This document shows, piece by piece, positions 1-12,101 of a DNA stretch of 64,000 nt. Position numbers and translations under genes: made by a program. Position 1 is the first letter of the stretch. Each line of letters begins with the position of its first letter. The DNA is taken from assembly GCA_947579665.1 (NCBI GenBank), contig CANPUZ010000032.1:744001-808000 (forward strand), given 5' to 3'. The stretch comes from Sympetrum striolatum (Eukaryota > Arthropoda > Insecta > Odonata > Libellulidae). The notes under the pieces are model-generated. The model was not told the origin of the DNA. It saw only the letters and a list, made by a program, of their open reading frames with translations, and made no database searches.

Positions 1-3000
1 ATGATCTTCTGATGTGCTGCATAGAAATTTCACCAAAAAGACCCGGGTTCGATGCCAGACGATTAAATTGAAGCGAATTTTAAGAATATTTTCAATCCTT
101 TTTTTCCTTTCCGGGACAGTCCCGATATTAAGCCGTTATCAAATTACTGTTGTCGATCTGCTTGCAATATTTCTGCTTGAATTTTCACACATAGTTACAG
201 ATGGTGATCTTCTATTGTGTTTCATATTAGGTTTACCAGTAAGACCCAGGTTCGATGCCAGACGATAGAATTTTAGCGAATTTTAAGAAAAAATTAAATC
301 CTTTTTTTTTCTTTTGAGGACCGTCCCGATATAATGCCGATATGAAATTAGTGTTGTCGATCTGCTTGCAGTATGCAAGCAACATTTTATAATAGATAGA
401 TAGATGCTTCTCCGGATTCATTCATATATATACCTATATAGATAGATAGATAGATAGGATACAAATTCACAGCCTAAACTACAAGCGTCATTGATCTGAA
501 ATTTTTATGACATATTGGCCATAACGTGAAACCCCCAGGAAAAAAGAGACTTTGATCCTCAGTGTCATAGGTTCGATTCCAGAGGGCCCCAAAGTCCCGA
601 TTTTTCCCGTTTGAATGCATTGCCGTGATTTTCGGGAATTAAAAAAAAATACTTTCCGGATAGGTAGAGAAGTAAAACTCAAGGTGCCTATATTTATGGT
701 CTTGGACTTTCGAAAACATCACTGACTTTTACAAAAGTTATCCTGGGTTCGATGCTAGGACGATGCAAAGATCTGCCCTTTAAAATACATGGGAGCCATT
801 TTTCATTATTTTTTTAGATGCACTTATCGAAATGATAGGATGTTCGTGCTTGGCTGGAAGATGTATGGTACGAATAAGTTTTAGAAAAAAATTTTCATAA
901 GACCGTACTGTTCCTGGGTTCGAAGCCAGAGCACAATAACGTTTCTCTCATAAGGAATATAAAGGAAAAGTAGGACGTCATTTGAGGCAGTTGTAACCAA
1001 TATTTCTGCTTGAATTTGCATACGCGGTTAGAGATGGTGTTTTTCTTTTGTGCTGCATAGAAAGTATTGCCTGAAAGACCCGGGTTCGATGCCGGGCGGT
1101 AAAAATATCACCCATATATAATACTATGGGGTATCTTTTCATAATTTTTTTATGCATTTATCGATATGTAAGGGAGCTCTTGCTTAGATGGAAGATGTAT
1201 ATTAACACTTTGTTTAAGAAAAAAAATAGATAAGACCATGCTGTTCCTGGGTTCGATGCCAGAGCACATTATAATTTCTCAAATAAGGAGTGTATGTGAA
1301 TAGTAGGACGTCGTTTGAGGTAGTTGCACCTAATAGTTTTGCTTGAATTTTCACACATAGTTTGATATGGTAATTTTCTATTTTGCTGCATAGTAAGTAC
1401 ACCAGGAAGACCGGGGTTCGCTGCCAGGTGATTAAATTGCAGCGAATTCTACGAATATTTTGAATTTTTTTTTTCTTTTGATGTCCGTCCCGATATGATG
1501 CCGATATGAAATTAGTGTTGTCGATCTGCTTGCAGTATGCAAGCTACATTTTACTCGTATAATAGATAGATGCTTCTCCGGATTCACTCATGATATACCC
1601 AGATACCCAGATACCCAGATAGGATACTAATTCACAGGCTAAACTACTGGCGTCATTGACTCGAAATTTTTACCACGTATTGGCCATAACGTGAAACCCC
1701 CAGGAAAAAAGCGACTTTGATCTTCGGTATCATGGGTTCGATTCCAGAAGGCCCCAAAGTCGCGATTTTCCCCATAAGATTACATGGCGGGGATTTTCGA
1801 AAATTTATTTGAGGCACTTCCCGGAAAAGGAGAGAGTTGAAACTCGAGGGATCGCTAGATGCCCCCCATATCAAAAGAAAACCATAAAGATATCTACGAA
1901 TATTATCCTAGGTTCGATGCTAGGACGGGGCAAAAGTCGGCCGTTTAAAATGCATTGCGGCGATTTTTAAGTTTTTTTTTAACCCTTTTCCGATGCCATA
2001 GAAACTTGAAATTCGGCATGGCGTTAGATATCATAATTATATTTCATAATCAAATTTTACATATTCCCTTATGGTCCTTGGTTCGATCCCAGAGGGCCAT
2101 TTACATTCCTCAATGCATTTCTTAAGGAGATTACGGAAACACATTTTAGGTGCTTCCCGATATTATATCTACTTGAAACTTTGCATAAGATAAGATCAAG
2201 TCATTACTAATCAAATTGTGAATTCACAGCTACCAATGTTTCCTGGTTTTACCACCAGGCGTCTCTACAATCAGTAAATGATCCGATTTTTAAGAATTTT
2301 TTGGAACCATTTCCCAATTATATAGAAACTTGAAATTCGGCATATAGATAGAGATTATAAATAACTTTCAGAAACATTTTTTAGATTTCCAAGATCGTCC
2401 TTGGTTCGAATCCAGAGAGCCATTTAAATTCATGAAAATTAGAACGTCTTTTGAGGCAGTTGTAGCCCATATTTCTGCTTGAATTTTCATACATCGTTAG
2501 AGATGGTGATGTTCTATTGTGCTGCATAGTAAGTTCACAGTAAAGACCCGGGTTCGATGCCAGACGATGGAATTTAGGCAAATTTTAAGAAAAATTTCAA
2601 TCTTTTTTTTTCTTTTGATGGCCGTCCGGATATGATGCCGACATGAAAATAGTGTTGCCGATCTGCTTGCAGTATGCAAGCAACATTTTACTCGTATATA
2701 TATATGAATATATGATATATGAATGAATCCGGAGAAGCATCTATATATAATAGATATATATAGAGAGGATACAAAGTCACAGGCCAAACCACTAGCGTCA
2801 ATGGCTTGAAATTTTTACGACATATTGGCCATAACGTATAACCTCCAGAAAAATTGCGATTTTGAACCTCAGTGTCATGGGTTCGATTCCAGAGGGCCCC
2901 AAAGTCCCGATTTTTCCCGTTTAAATGCATTGCTTAGATTTTCGGGAATTTTTAAAAAATACTTCCCGGATAGGTAGAGAATCGAAACTCTAGGAGCCTT

Positions 3001-6000
3001 TATATATGGTCATGATCTATCGAAAACATAAATGAGTTTTACGGAAAATATCCTGGGTTCGATGCTAGGTCGAGGCAAAAATCGGCCGTTTAAAATGTAT
3101 TGTGGCGATTTTTAAGATTTTTTTTGGACCCCTTTCCCGATGTCATGGAAACTTGAAATTCGGAATGGAGTTGGAGATTATAAATATATTTCATAATCAA
3201 ATTTTACATATTCGCTGATGGTCCTTGGTTCGATCCCAGGGCGCCATTTACATTTCTCAATGCATTTCTTACGGAGATAACGGAAACAAATTTTAGGTTC
3301 TTCCCGGCATGCTATCGACTTAAAACTTAGCGTGATAGAAGAACCAGTCTTAACAAATCAAACTATGCATTCATAGCTATCAATGTGTCCTGGGTTCGAC
3401 ACCAGGTGTCTCTGCAATGTGAAGTTGATCCGATTTTTAGGAATTATTTTGAAACCTTTCCCAATAATATAGAAACATGAAATTTGGCATATGGATTGAG
3501 ATCATTAATAACTTTCAGAAACATTTTTTAAATTTCCACGATTGTCCTTGTTTCGAGTCCCGAGAGCCATTTACATTCCTTTAACATTAGAGCGTCTTTT
3601 GAGGCAGCTGCGCCCAATATTTTTGCTTTAATTTTCACACATAATTAGAGATGGAGAAATTCTATTGTGCTGCATAGTGTGTATCACCAAAAAGACCCGG
3701 GTTCGATGCCGGACGAATAACTTGCAGCGAATTTAAAGAATAATTTCAATCCCCTTTTATTTCTTTTGAGGACCGTCCCTCCAGTAACCTCCAGGAAAAA
3801 GCCGACTTTGAACCTCAGTGTCATGGGTTCGATTCCAGGAGGCCCCAAAGTCGCGATTTTCTCCATAAGAATACATGGCGGGGATTTTCGAAATTTTTTT
3901 TAGGCACTTCCCAGAAAAGGAGAGAGTTGAAACTCGAGGTATCGCTAGATGCCACGCATATCAAAAGGAAACCATAAAGACATCTAAGATTATTATCCTT
4001 GGTTCGATGCTAGGTCGGGGCAAAAACCGGCCGTTTAAAATGCATTGCAGCGATTTTTAAGATTTTTTTTGAACCCTTTTCCGATGGCATAGGAACTTGA
4101 AATTCGGCATGGCGTTAGATATCATAGTTATATTTCATAATAAAATTTTTCATATTCCCTTATGGTCCTTGGTTCGATCCCAGAGGGCCATTTACATTCC
4201 TCAATGCATTCCTTATGGAGATTACGGAAACAGATTTTAGGTACTTCCAGGCACGATATCGACTTCAAACTTTGTACAAAGAATGATCAAGTCCGTGCAA
4301 ATCAAACCGTGTATTCACAGATATCAATGTGTCCTGGGTTCGATACCAGGTGTCTCTGCAATCAGAAGTTGATCCGATTTTTAGGAATTATTTTGAAACC
4401 TTTGCCAATCATATAGAAACTTCAAATCTCGCATATAGATAGAGATCATAAATATCTTTCAGAAACATTTTTTAGATTTCCAAAATTGTCCTTGGTTCGA
4501 ATCCAGAGAGCCATTTAAATTCGTGAAAATTAGAACGTCTTTTGAGGCAGTTGTAGCCCATATTTCTGCTTGAATTTTCACACATAGAGATGGTGATCTT
4601 CTATTGTGCTGCATAGTAAGTTCACAGTTAAGACCAGGGTTCGATGCCAGACGATGGAATTTCAGCGAATTTTAAGAAAAATTTCAATCCCTTTTTTTCT
4701 TTTGATGGCCGTCCCGATATGATGCCGACATGAAAATAGTGTTGTCGTTCTGCTTGCAGTATGCAAGCAACATTTTACTCGTATAATAGATAGACGTTTC
4801 TCCGGATATACCTATATATATATAGGGGATCAAAATTCTAACCATGTTCCACAAGTGCCACTGTCTTGAAATTTTTACGACGCTATGGCCATGACGTGTA
4901 ACCCCCAGGAAAAAGCCGACTTTGAACCTCGGTGTCATGGGTTCGATTCCAGAAGGCCCCTAATTCGCGATTTTCCCCATAAGATTACATGGCGGGGATT
5001 TTCGAAAATTTTTTTTAGGCACTTCCCGGAAAAGGAGAGATTTGAAATTCAAGGGATCGCTAGATGCGGTGCATATCTAAAGGAAACCATAAAGACATCT
5101 ACGAATATTATCCTTGGTTCGATGCTAGGTCGGGGCAAAAATCGGCCGTTTAAAATGCATTGTGGCGATTTTTAAGATTTTTTTTGGACCCTTTTCCGAT
5201 GGCATAGAAACTTGAAATTCGGTATGATGTTAGACACCATACAAATATATCATAATCAAATTTTACATATTCGCTGATGGTCCTTGGTTCGATCCCAGAG
5301 GGACATTTAAATTCCTCAATGCATTTCTTACGGAGAATACGGAAACAAATTTTAGGTACTTCCCGGCACGATATCGACTTCAAACTTTGCATATAGAAAG
5401 ATCAAGTCCATACAAATCAAACTACGCATTCACAGCTATCAATGTGTCCTGGGTTCGACACCAGGTGTCTCCGCAATCAGAGTTGATCCGATATTTAGGA
5501 ATTATTTTGAAACCTTTGCCAATAATATAGAAACTTCAAATTCTGCATATAGATAGAGATCAAAAATAACTTTCAGAAACATTTTTTAGATTTCCAAGAT
5601 CGTCCCCCAGGAAGACCCGGGTTGGATGCAAGACGCTAAAATTGAAGCGACTTTTAAGAATATTTTCAATCCTTTTTTTTTCTTTTGAGGACCGTCTCGA
5701 TATGATGCCGAAAAAAAATAATATTGCCGATCTGCTTGCAGTATGCAAGCTACATTGCACTCGTACCTATATACACATTCATTCATTCATAGGGGATCAA
5801 AATTCTAACCATGTTCCACAAGTGCCACCGACTTGAAATTTTTACTACGTTATGGCCATGACGTTTAAACTCCAGAATAAAACCGACCTTGAGCCTCGGT
5901 GTCATGGGTTCGGTTCCAGAGGGCCCCAAAGTCGCTATTTTGTCCATAAGAATACATGGCGGGGATTTTCAGAAATTTTTGGAGGCATTTCCCGGAAAAG

Positions 6001-6880
6001 GAGAGATTTGAAATTCAAGGGATCGCTAGATGCCGTGCATATCTAAATGAAACCATAAAGACATCTACAAATATTATCCTTGGTTCGATGCTAGAGCGGG
6101 GAAAATATCGGCCGTTTAAAATGCATTGTGGTGATTTTTAAGATTTTTTTTGGACCCTTTTCCGATGGCATAGAAACATGAAATTCGGTATGAGGTTAGA
6201 TACTATAAAAATAAATCATAATCGAATTTTATATATTCGCTGATGGTCCTTGGTTCGATCCCAGAGGGACGTTTAAATTCCTCAATGCATTTCTTACGGA
6301 GATAACGGAAACAAATTTTAGGTACTTCCCGGCACGATATCCACTTCAAACTTTGCATATGGAAAGATCATGTCCATACAAATCAAACTGTGCATTCACT
6401 GCTTACAATATGTCCTGGGTTCGACGCCAGGTGTCTCTGCAATCAGAAGTTGATCCGATTTTAAGTAATTATTTTGAAACCTTTCCCAATAATATAGAAA
6501 CTTGAAATTTAGCATATAGATTGAGATCATAAATGAATTTAAGGAACTTTTTTCAGATTTCCAAGATCGTCCTTGGTTCGAATCCAGAGAGCCGTTTACA
6601 TTCGTGAAAAGTAGAACGTCGTTTGAGGTTGTTGTAGCCAATATTTCTGCTTGAATTTTCACACATAGTTAGAGATGGTGATCTTCTATTTTGCTGCATA
6701 TTAAGTTCACCAGGAAGACCCGGGTTCGATCCCAGACGATGAAATTTCAACGAATTTTAAGAAAAATTTTTTCAATCATTTTTTTTTCTTTTGAGGGCCG
6801 TCCCGTAATGATGCCGATATGAAATTAGTGTAGTCGATCTGCTTGCAGTATGCAAGCTACATTTTACTCGTATATATATA
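1..6880 (+). repeat. Array block 1, plus-oriented units
   Basis: B-box words read GGTTCGA on the plus strand throughout. The block begins inside a unit, so the array extends left of the window. Unit ends are at 365, 1529, 2666, 4753, 5735 and 6842. The 2666-4753 interval is two units fused by loss of the spacer near 3776. The 4753-5735 unit is short because two modules are fused near 5600. It ends in an AT-rich palindrome against the next block. Confidence 0.9.
392..1560 (+). repeat. Array segment duplicated almost identically at 22,313-23,467
   Basis: This 1.16-kb segment (microsatellite, module set with the CCGGG...CCGGG hairpin and CTTGCAGTATGCAAG end) matches 22,313-23,467 with only scattered single-base and microsatellite-length differences by eye. 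Other units in the array differ far more. Its module order is a variant set: five successive modules end in GATGCTAGG, GAAGCCAGAG, GATGCCGGG, GATGCCAGAG and GCTGCCAGG. A third, more diverged copy of this set lies at about 10,920-12,050. Confidence 0.9.
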
Positions 6881-6905
6881 TATAGGTCCGAGTAAAATGT
6901 AGCTT
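6857..6905. repeat. Palindromic switch point, block 1 to block 2
   Basis: The end of a plus unit (CTACATTTTACTCG plus TATA repeats) meets its own reverse complement (CGAGTAAAATGTAG) with only about 15 bp of AT repeat between. The flanking units are therefore arms of a large inverted repeat. Confidence 0.88.
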
Positions 6906-9730
6906 GCTTACTGCAAGCAGATCGGCAATACTTATTTCATATCGGCATCATATCGGGACGGTCCTCAAAAGAAAAAAAAAGGACTGAAATTTTTCTTAAA
7001 ATTCGCCGACATTTCATCGTCTAGCATCGAACCCGGGTCTTTACTGCGAACTTACTTTGCAGCACAATAGAAGATTACCATCTCTAACTATGTGTGAAAA
7101 TTCAAGCAGAAATATTGGCTACAACTGCCTCAAAAGACGTTCTAATTTTCACGAATGTAACTGGCTCTCTGGATTCGAACCAAGGACAATCTTGGAAATC
7201 TTAAACATGTTTCTGAAAGTTATTTATGATCTCTATCTATATGCCGAATTTGACGTTTCTATATTATTGGAAAAGGGTTCAAAATAGTTCCTAAAAATTG
7301 AATCAATTACTGATTGTAGAGACGCCTGGTGTCGAACCCTGGACCTACTGGCAGCTGTGAAAACACATTATGACTTGATTTGACCTGATCTTATTAAATG
7401 CAATGTTTGAAGTCAACATCCTTCCAAGAAGTACCTAAAAGTTGCTTCCGTTATCTCCATAAGAAATGCATTGTAGGATGTAAATGGCCCTCTGGGATCG
7501 AACCAAGGACCATCAGCGAGTTCTAAAATTTTATTATAAAATATATTTATGATATATATCCACGTGCTATGTTTCAAGAATCCAAGTCATCTGTAAGTAA
7601 TTAAAAAAAATCTAAAAAATCGCACTGTAAATTCAACGGGAGAATATTTGCCCTGGCCTAGCATCGAACCAAGGATAATATTCGTAGATGTCTGTGTGGT
7701 TTCCTTGAGATATACACGGCATCTAGCGATCTCTAGAATTTCAACTCTCAACTCTTCCGGGAAGTTCCTCAAAAAAATTTTCGAAAATCCCCGCCATGTA
7801 TTCTTATGGACAAAATCGCGACTTTGGGGCCTTCTGGAATCGAACCCATGACACCGAGGTTCAAAGTCGGCTTTTTCCTGGAAGTTACACGTCATGGCCA
7901 TAATGTCGTAAAATTTTCAAGTCGGTGGCACTTGTGGAACATGCTTAGACTTTTGATCCCCAGGACACATTGATAGCTGTGAATGCACTGTTTGATTTGT
8001 ATGGACTTGATCTTTCTATATGCAAAGTTTGAAGTCGATATCGTTCCGGGTAGTACCTAAAATTTGTTTCCGTTTTCTCCGTAAGAAATGCATTAGGAAG
8101 TGCAAATGCCACTCTGGGATCGAACCAAGGACCATCAGCGAATATGCTAAATTCTATTATGATATATTATAATGGTATCTAACCTTATACCGTCTTTCAA
8201 GTTTCTATGCCATCGGATAAGGGTCCAAAAAAAATCTTAAAAATCGCCACAATGCATTTTAAACGGCCGATTTATGCCCCAACCTAGCATCGAACCAAGG
8301 ATAATATCGTACATGTCTTTATGGTTTCCTTTAGATATGCACCGCATCTAGCGATCCCTTGAATTTCAAATCTCTCCTTTTCCGGGAAGTGCCTCAAAAA
8401 ATTTTTCGAAAATCCCCGCCATGTATTCTTATGGACAAAATCGCGACTTTGGGGCCTTCTGGAATTGAACCCATGACACCGAGGTTCAATGTCGGATTTT
8501 TTCTGGAGGTTACACGTTACACTCATAACGTGGTAAAAATTTCAAGTCGGTGGCACTTGTGGAACATGGTTACACTTTTGATCCCCTATATATAACTTAT
8601 AGGTACATCCGGAGAAGCGTCTATATATAATAGATATTCATATATATATACGAGTAAAATGTAGCTTGCATACTGCAAGCAGATCGACCACACTAATTTC
8701 ATCTCGGCATCATATCGGGACGGTCCTCAATAGAAAAAAAAGGGGATTGAAAATATTCTTTAAATTCGCTGCAAGTTATTCGTCTGGCATCGAACCCGGG
8801 TCTTTTTGGTGATACACACTATGCAGCACAATAGAATTTCTCCATCTCTAATTATGTGTGAAAATTAAAGCAAAAATATTGGGCGCAGCTGCCTCAAAAG
8901 ACGCTCTAATGTTCACGAATGTAAATGGCTCTCGGGACTCGAACCAAGGACGATCGTGGAAATTTAAAAAATGTTTCTTAAAGTTATTAATGATCTCAAT
9001 CCATATGCCAAATTTCAAGTTTCTATATTATTGGGAAAGGTTTCAAAATAATTCCTAAAAATCGGATCAACTTCTGATTGCAGAGACACCTGGTGTCGAA
9101 CCCAGGACACATTGATAGCTATGAATGCATAGTATGATTTGTTAAGACTGGTTCTTCTATCACGCTAAGTTTTAAGTCGATAGCATGCCGGGAAGAACCT
9201 AAAATTTGTTTCCGTTATCTCCATAAGAAATGCATTGAGAAATGTAAATGGCGCCCTGGGATCGAACCAAGGAATATCAGCGAATATGTAAAATTTGATT
9301 ATGAAATATATTTATAATATCCAACTCCATGCCGAATTTCAAGTTTCCATGCCATCGGGAAGGGGTCCAAAAAAAATCTTAAAAATCGCCACAATACATT
9401 TTAAACGGCCGATTTTTGCCTCGACCTAGCATCGAACCCAGGATATTTTACGTAAAACTAATTTATGTTTTCGATAGATCATGACCATATATAAAGGCTC
9501 CTAGAGTTTCGATTCTCTACCTATACGGGAAGTATTTTTTAAAAATTCCCGAAAATCTAAGCAATGCATTTAAACGGGAAAAATCGGGACTTTGGGGCCC
9601 TCTGGAATCGAACCCATGACACTGAGGTTCAAAATCGCAATTTTTCTTGAGGTTATACGTTATGGCCAATATGTCGTAAAAATTTCAAGCCATTGACGCT
9701 AGTGGTTTGGCCTGTGACTTTGTATCCTCT
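6889..9730 (-). repeat. Array block 2, minus-oriented units
   Basis: B-box words read TCGAACC on the plus strand, so modules point left. Unit markers lie at 6903 and 8665. At about 7,955 a spacer side is joined directly to a mid-unit module (TTTTGATCCCC followed by AGGACACATTG), an internal recombination junction. Confidence 0.88.
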
Positions 9731-9818
9731 CTATATATATCTATTATATATAGATGCTTCTCCGGATTCATTCATATATCTATTAAATATAGATGCTTCT
9801 CCGGATTCATTCAAGGAT

Positions 9819-9854
<36 letters not shown>

Positions 9855-9855
9855 G
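9721..9855. repeat. Microsatellite spacer with two CTTCTCCGG words, block 2 to block 3 switch
   Basis: AT repeats and two copies of GATGCTTCTCCGGATTCATT are followed by a (GATA)n run at about 9,829-9,853. The flanking modules point away from each other, so this is the outer centre of an inverted repeat. Confidence 0.85.
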
Positions 9856-12070
9856 ATACTAATTCACAGCCTAAACTATAAGCGTCATCGACTTGAAATT
9901 TTTACGACGTTATGGCCATGACGTGTAACCTCCAAGAAAAAGCCGACATTGAACCTCGGTGCCATGGGTTCGATTCCAGAAGTCCCCAAAGTCGCGATTT
10001 TCCCCATAAGAATACATGGCAGGGATTTTCGAAAATTTTTTTGAGGCACTTCCCGGAAAAGGAGAGACGTGAAATTCAAGGGATCGCTAGAAGCCGTGCA
10101 TATCTAAAGGAAACCATTAAGACATCCACGAATATTATCCTTGGTTCGATGCTAGGTCGGGGCAAAAATCGGCCGTTTAAAATGCATTGTGGCGATTTTT
10201 AAGATTTTTTTAGGACCCTTTTCCGATGGCATAAAAACTTGAAATTCCGTATGAGGTTAGATACCATAAAAGTGTTTCATAATCGAATTTTACATATTCG
10301 CTGATGGTCCTTGGTTCGATCCCAGAGGGACATTTAAATTCCTCAATGCAATTCTTACGGAGATAACGGAAACAAATTTTAGGTGCTTCCCGGCACGATA
10401 TTGACTTCAAACTTTGCATATAAAAAGATCAAGTCCATACAAATCAAACAGTGCATTCACAGCTATCATTGTGTCCTGGGTTCGACACCAGGTGTCTCTG
10501 CAATCAGAAGTTGATCCGATTTTTAGGAATTACTTTGAAACCTTTCCCAATAATATAGAAACTTGAAATTCGGCATATAGATAAACATCATAAAGAAAAT
10601 TCTGATACATATTTTAGATTTCCAAGATCGTCCTTGGTTCAAATCCAGAGAGCCATTTAAATTCGTGAAACTTAGAACGTCTTTTGAGGCAGCTGTAGCC
10701 CATATTTCTGCTTTAATTTTCACACATAGTTAGAGATGGTGATCTTCTATTGTGCTGCTTAGTGAGTATCACCAGAAAGACCCGGGTTCGATGCCTGACG
10801 ATGGAATTTCGAGGAATTTTAAGAAAAATATCAATCCATTTTTTTCTTTTGATGGCCGTCCCGATATGATGCCGACATGAAAATAGTGTTGTCGATCTGC
10901 TTGCAGTATGCAAGCAACATTTTACTCGTATAGCTATATAGCTATATAGCTATATAGATAGGATACAAATTCACAGGCTAAACCACAAGCGTCATTGACT
11001 TGAAATTTTTATGACATATTGGCCATAACGTGAAACCCCCAGGAAAAAAGCGACTTTGATCCTCAGTGTCATAGGTTCGATTCCAGAGGGCCCCAAAGTC
11101 CCGATTTTTCCCGTTTAAATGCATTGCCGTGATTTTCGGGAATTTTAAAAAAATACTTTCCGGATAGGTAGAGAAATAAAACTCAAGGAGCCTATATTTA
11201 TGGTCTTGGACTTTTGAAATCATCAATGACTTTCAAAAAAAATATCCTGGGTTCGATGCTAGGACGATGCAAAGATCTGCCCTTTAAAATACATGGGAGC
11301 TGTTTTTCATTATTTTTTTTGATGCACTTCTCGAAATAATAGGAAGTTCGTGCTTAGCCGGAAAGTGTAAGGTAACAATTGGTTTAAGAAAAAAATTTTC
11401 ATAAGACTGTACTATTCCTGGGTTCGATGCCAGAGCACATTAATATTTCTCTCATAAGGAATATAAGGGAAAAGTAAGACTTCGATTGAGGCAGTTGCAG
11501 CCTATATTTCTGCTTGAATTTTCGCACATAGTTAAAGAATAATATCTTCTATTATGTTGCATAGGAAGTTTCACCAGAAAGACCCGGGTTCGATGCCGGG
11601 CGGTAAATATGTCTCCCGTTTAAAATACATAGGGTTAGTATTTCATTATATTTTTGATGCACTTATCGAAATGATAGGAAGTTCGTGCTTTGCTGGAAGA
11701 TGTATGGTTAAAACTGGTTTAAGAAAACAGTTTTCAAAAGACCGTAATATTCCTGGGTTCGATGCCAGACCACATTAACATTTCTCTCATAAGAAATATA
11801 AGGGAAAAGTAGGACGTCGTTTGATGCAGTTGCAGTTGATATTTCTGCTTGAATTATCACAGATAGTTAGAGATGGTGATTTTCTATTGTGCTCTATAGT
11901 AAGTATCACCAAGAAGACCCGGGTTCGATGCCGGACGAATAAATTGCAGCGAATAATCAGAATATTTTCAATCCATTTTTTTTCTTATGACGGCCTTCCC
12001 GATATGATGCCGACATGAAATTAGTGTTGTCCATCTGCTTGCAGTATGCAAGCTACATTTTACTCGTATA
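9855..12070 (+). repeat. Array block 3, plus-oriented units
   Basis: Two units with markers at 10900 and 12038. The second unit carries the variant module set also seen at 392-1560 and 22,313-23,467, including GATGCCGGGCGG. Between the two units is a short (TATAGC)n tract at about 10,928-10,953. Confidence 0.88.
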
Positions 12071-12101
12071 TATATATATATATGATACGAGTAAAATGTT
12101 G
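12053..12101. repeat. Palindromic switch point, block 3 to block 4
   Basis: TTTTACTCG plus (TA)n is followed at once by the complement CGAGTAAAATG. Homology of the two arms continues outwards into full units on both sides. Confidence 0.88.
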
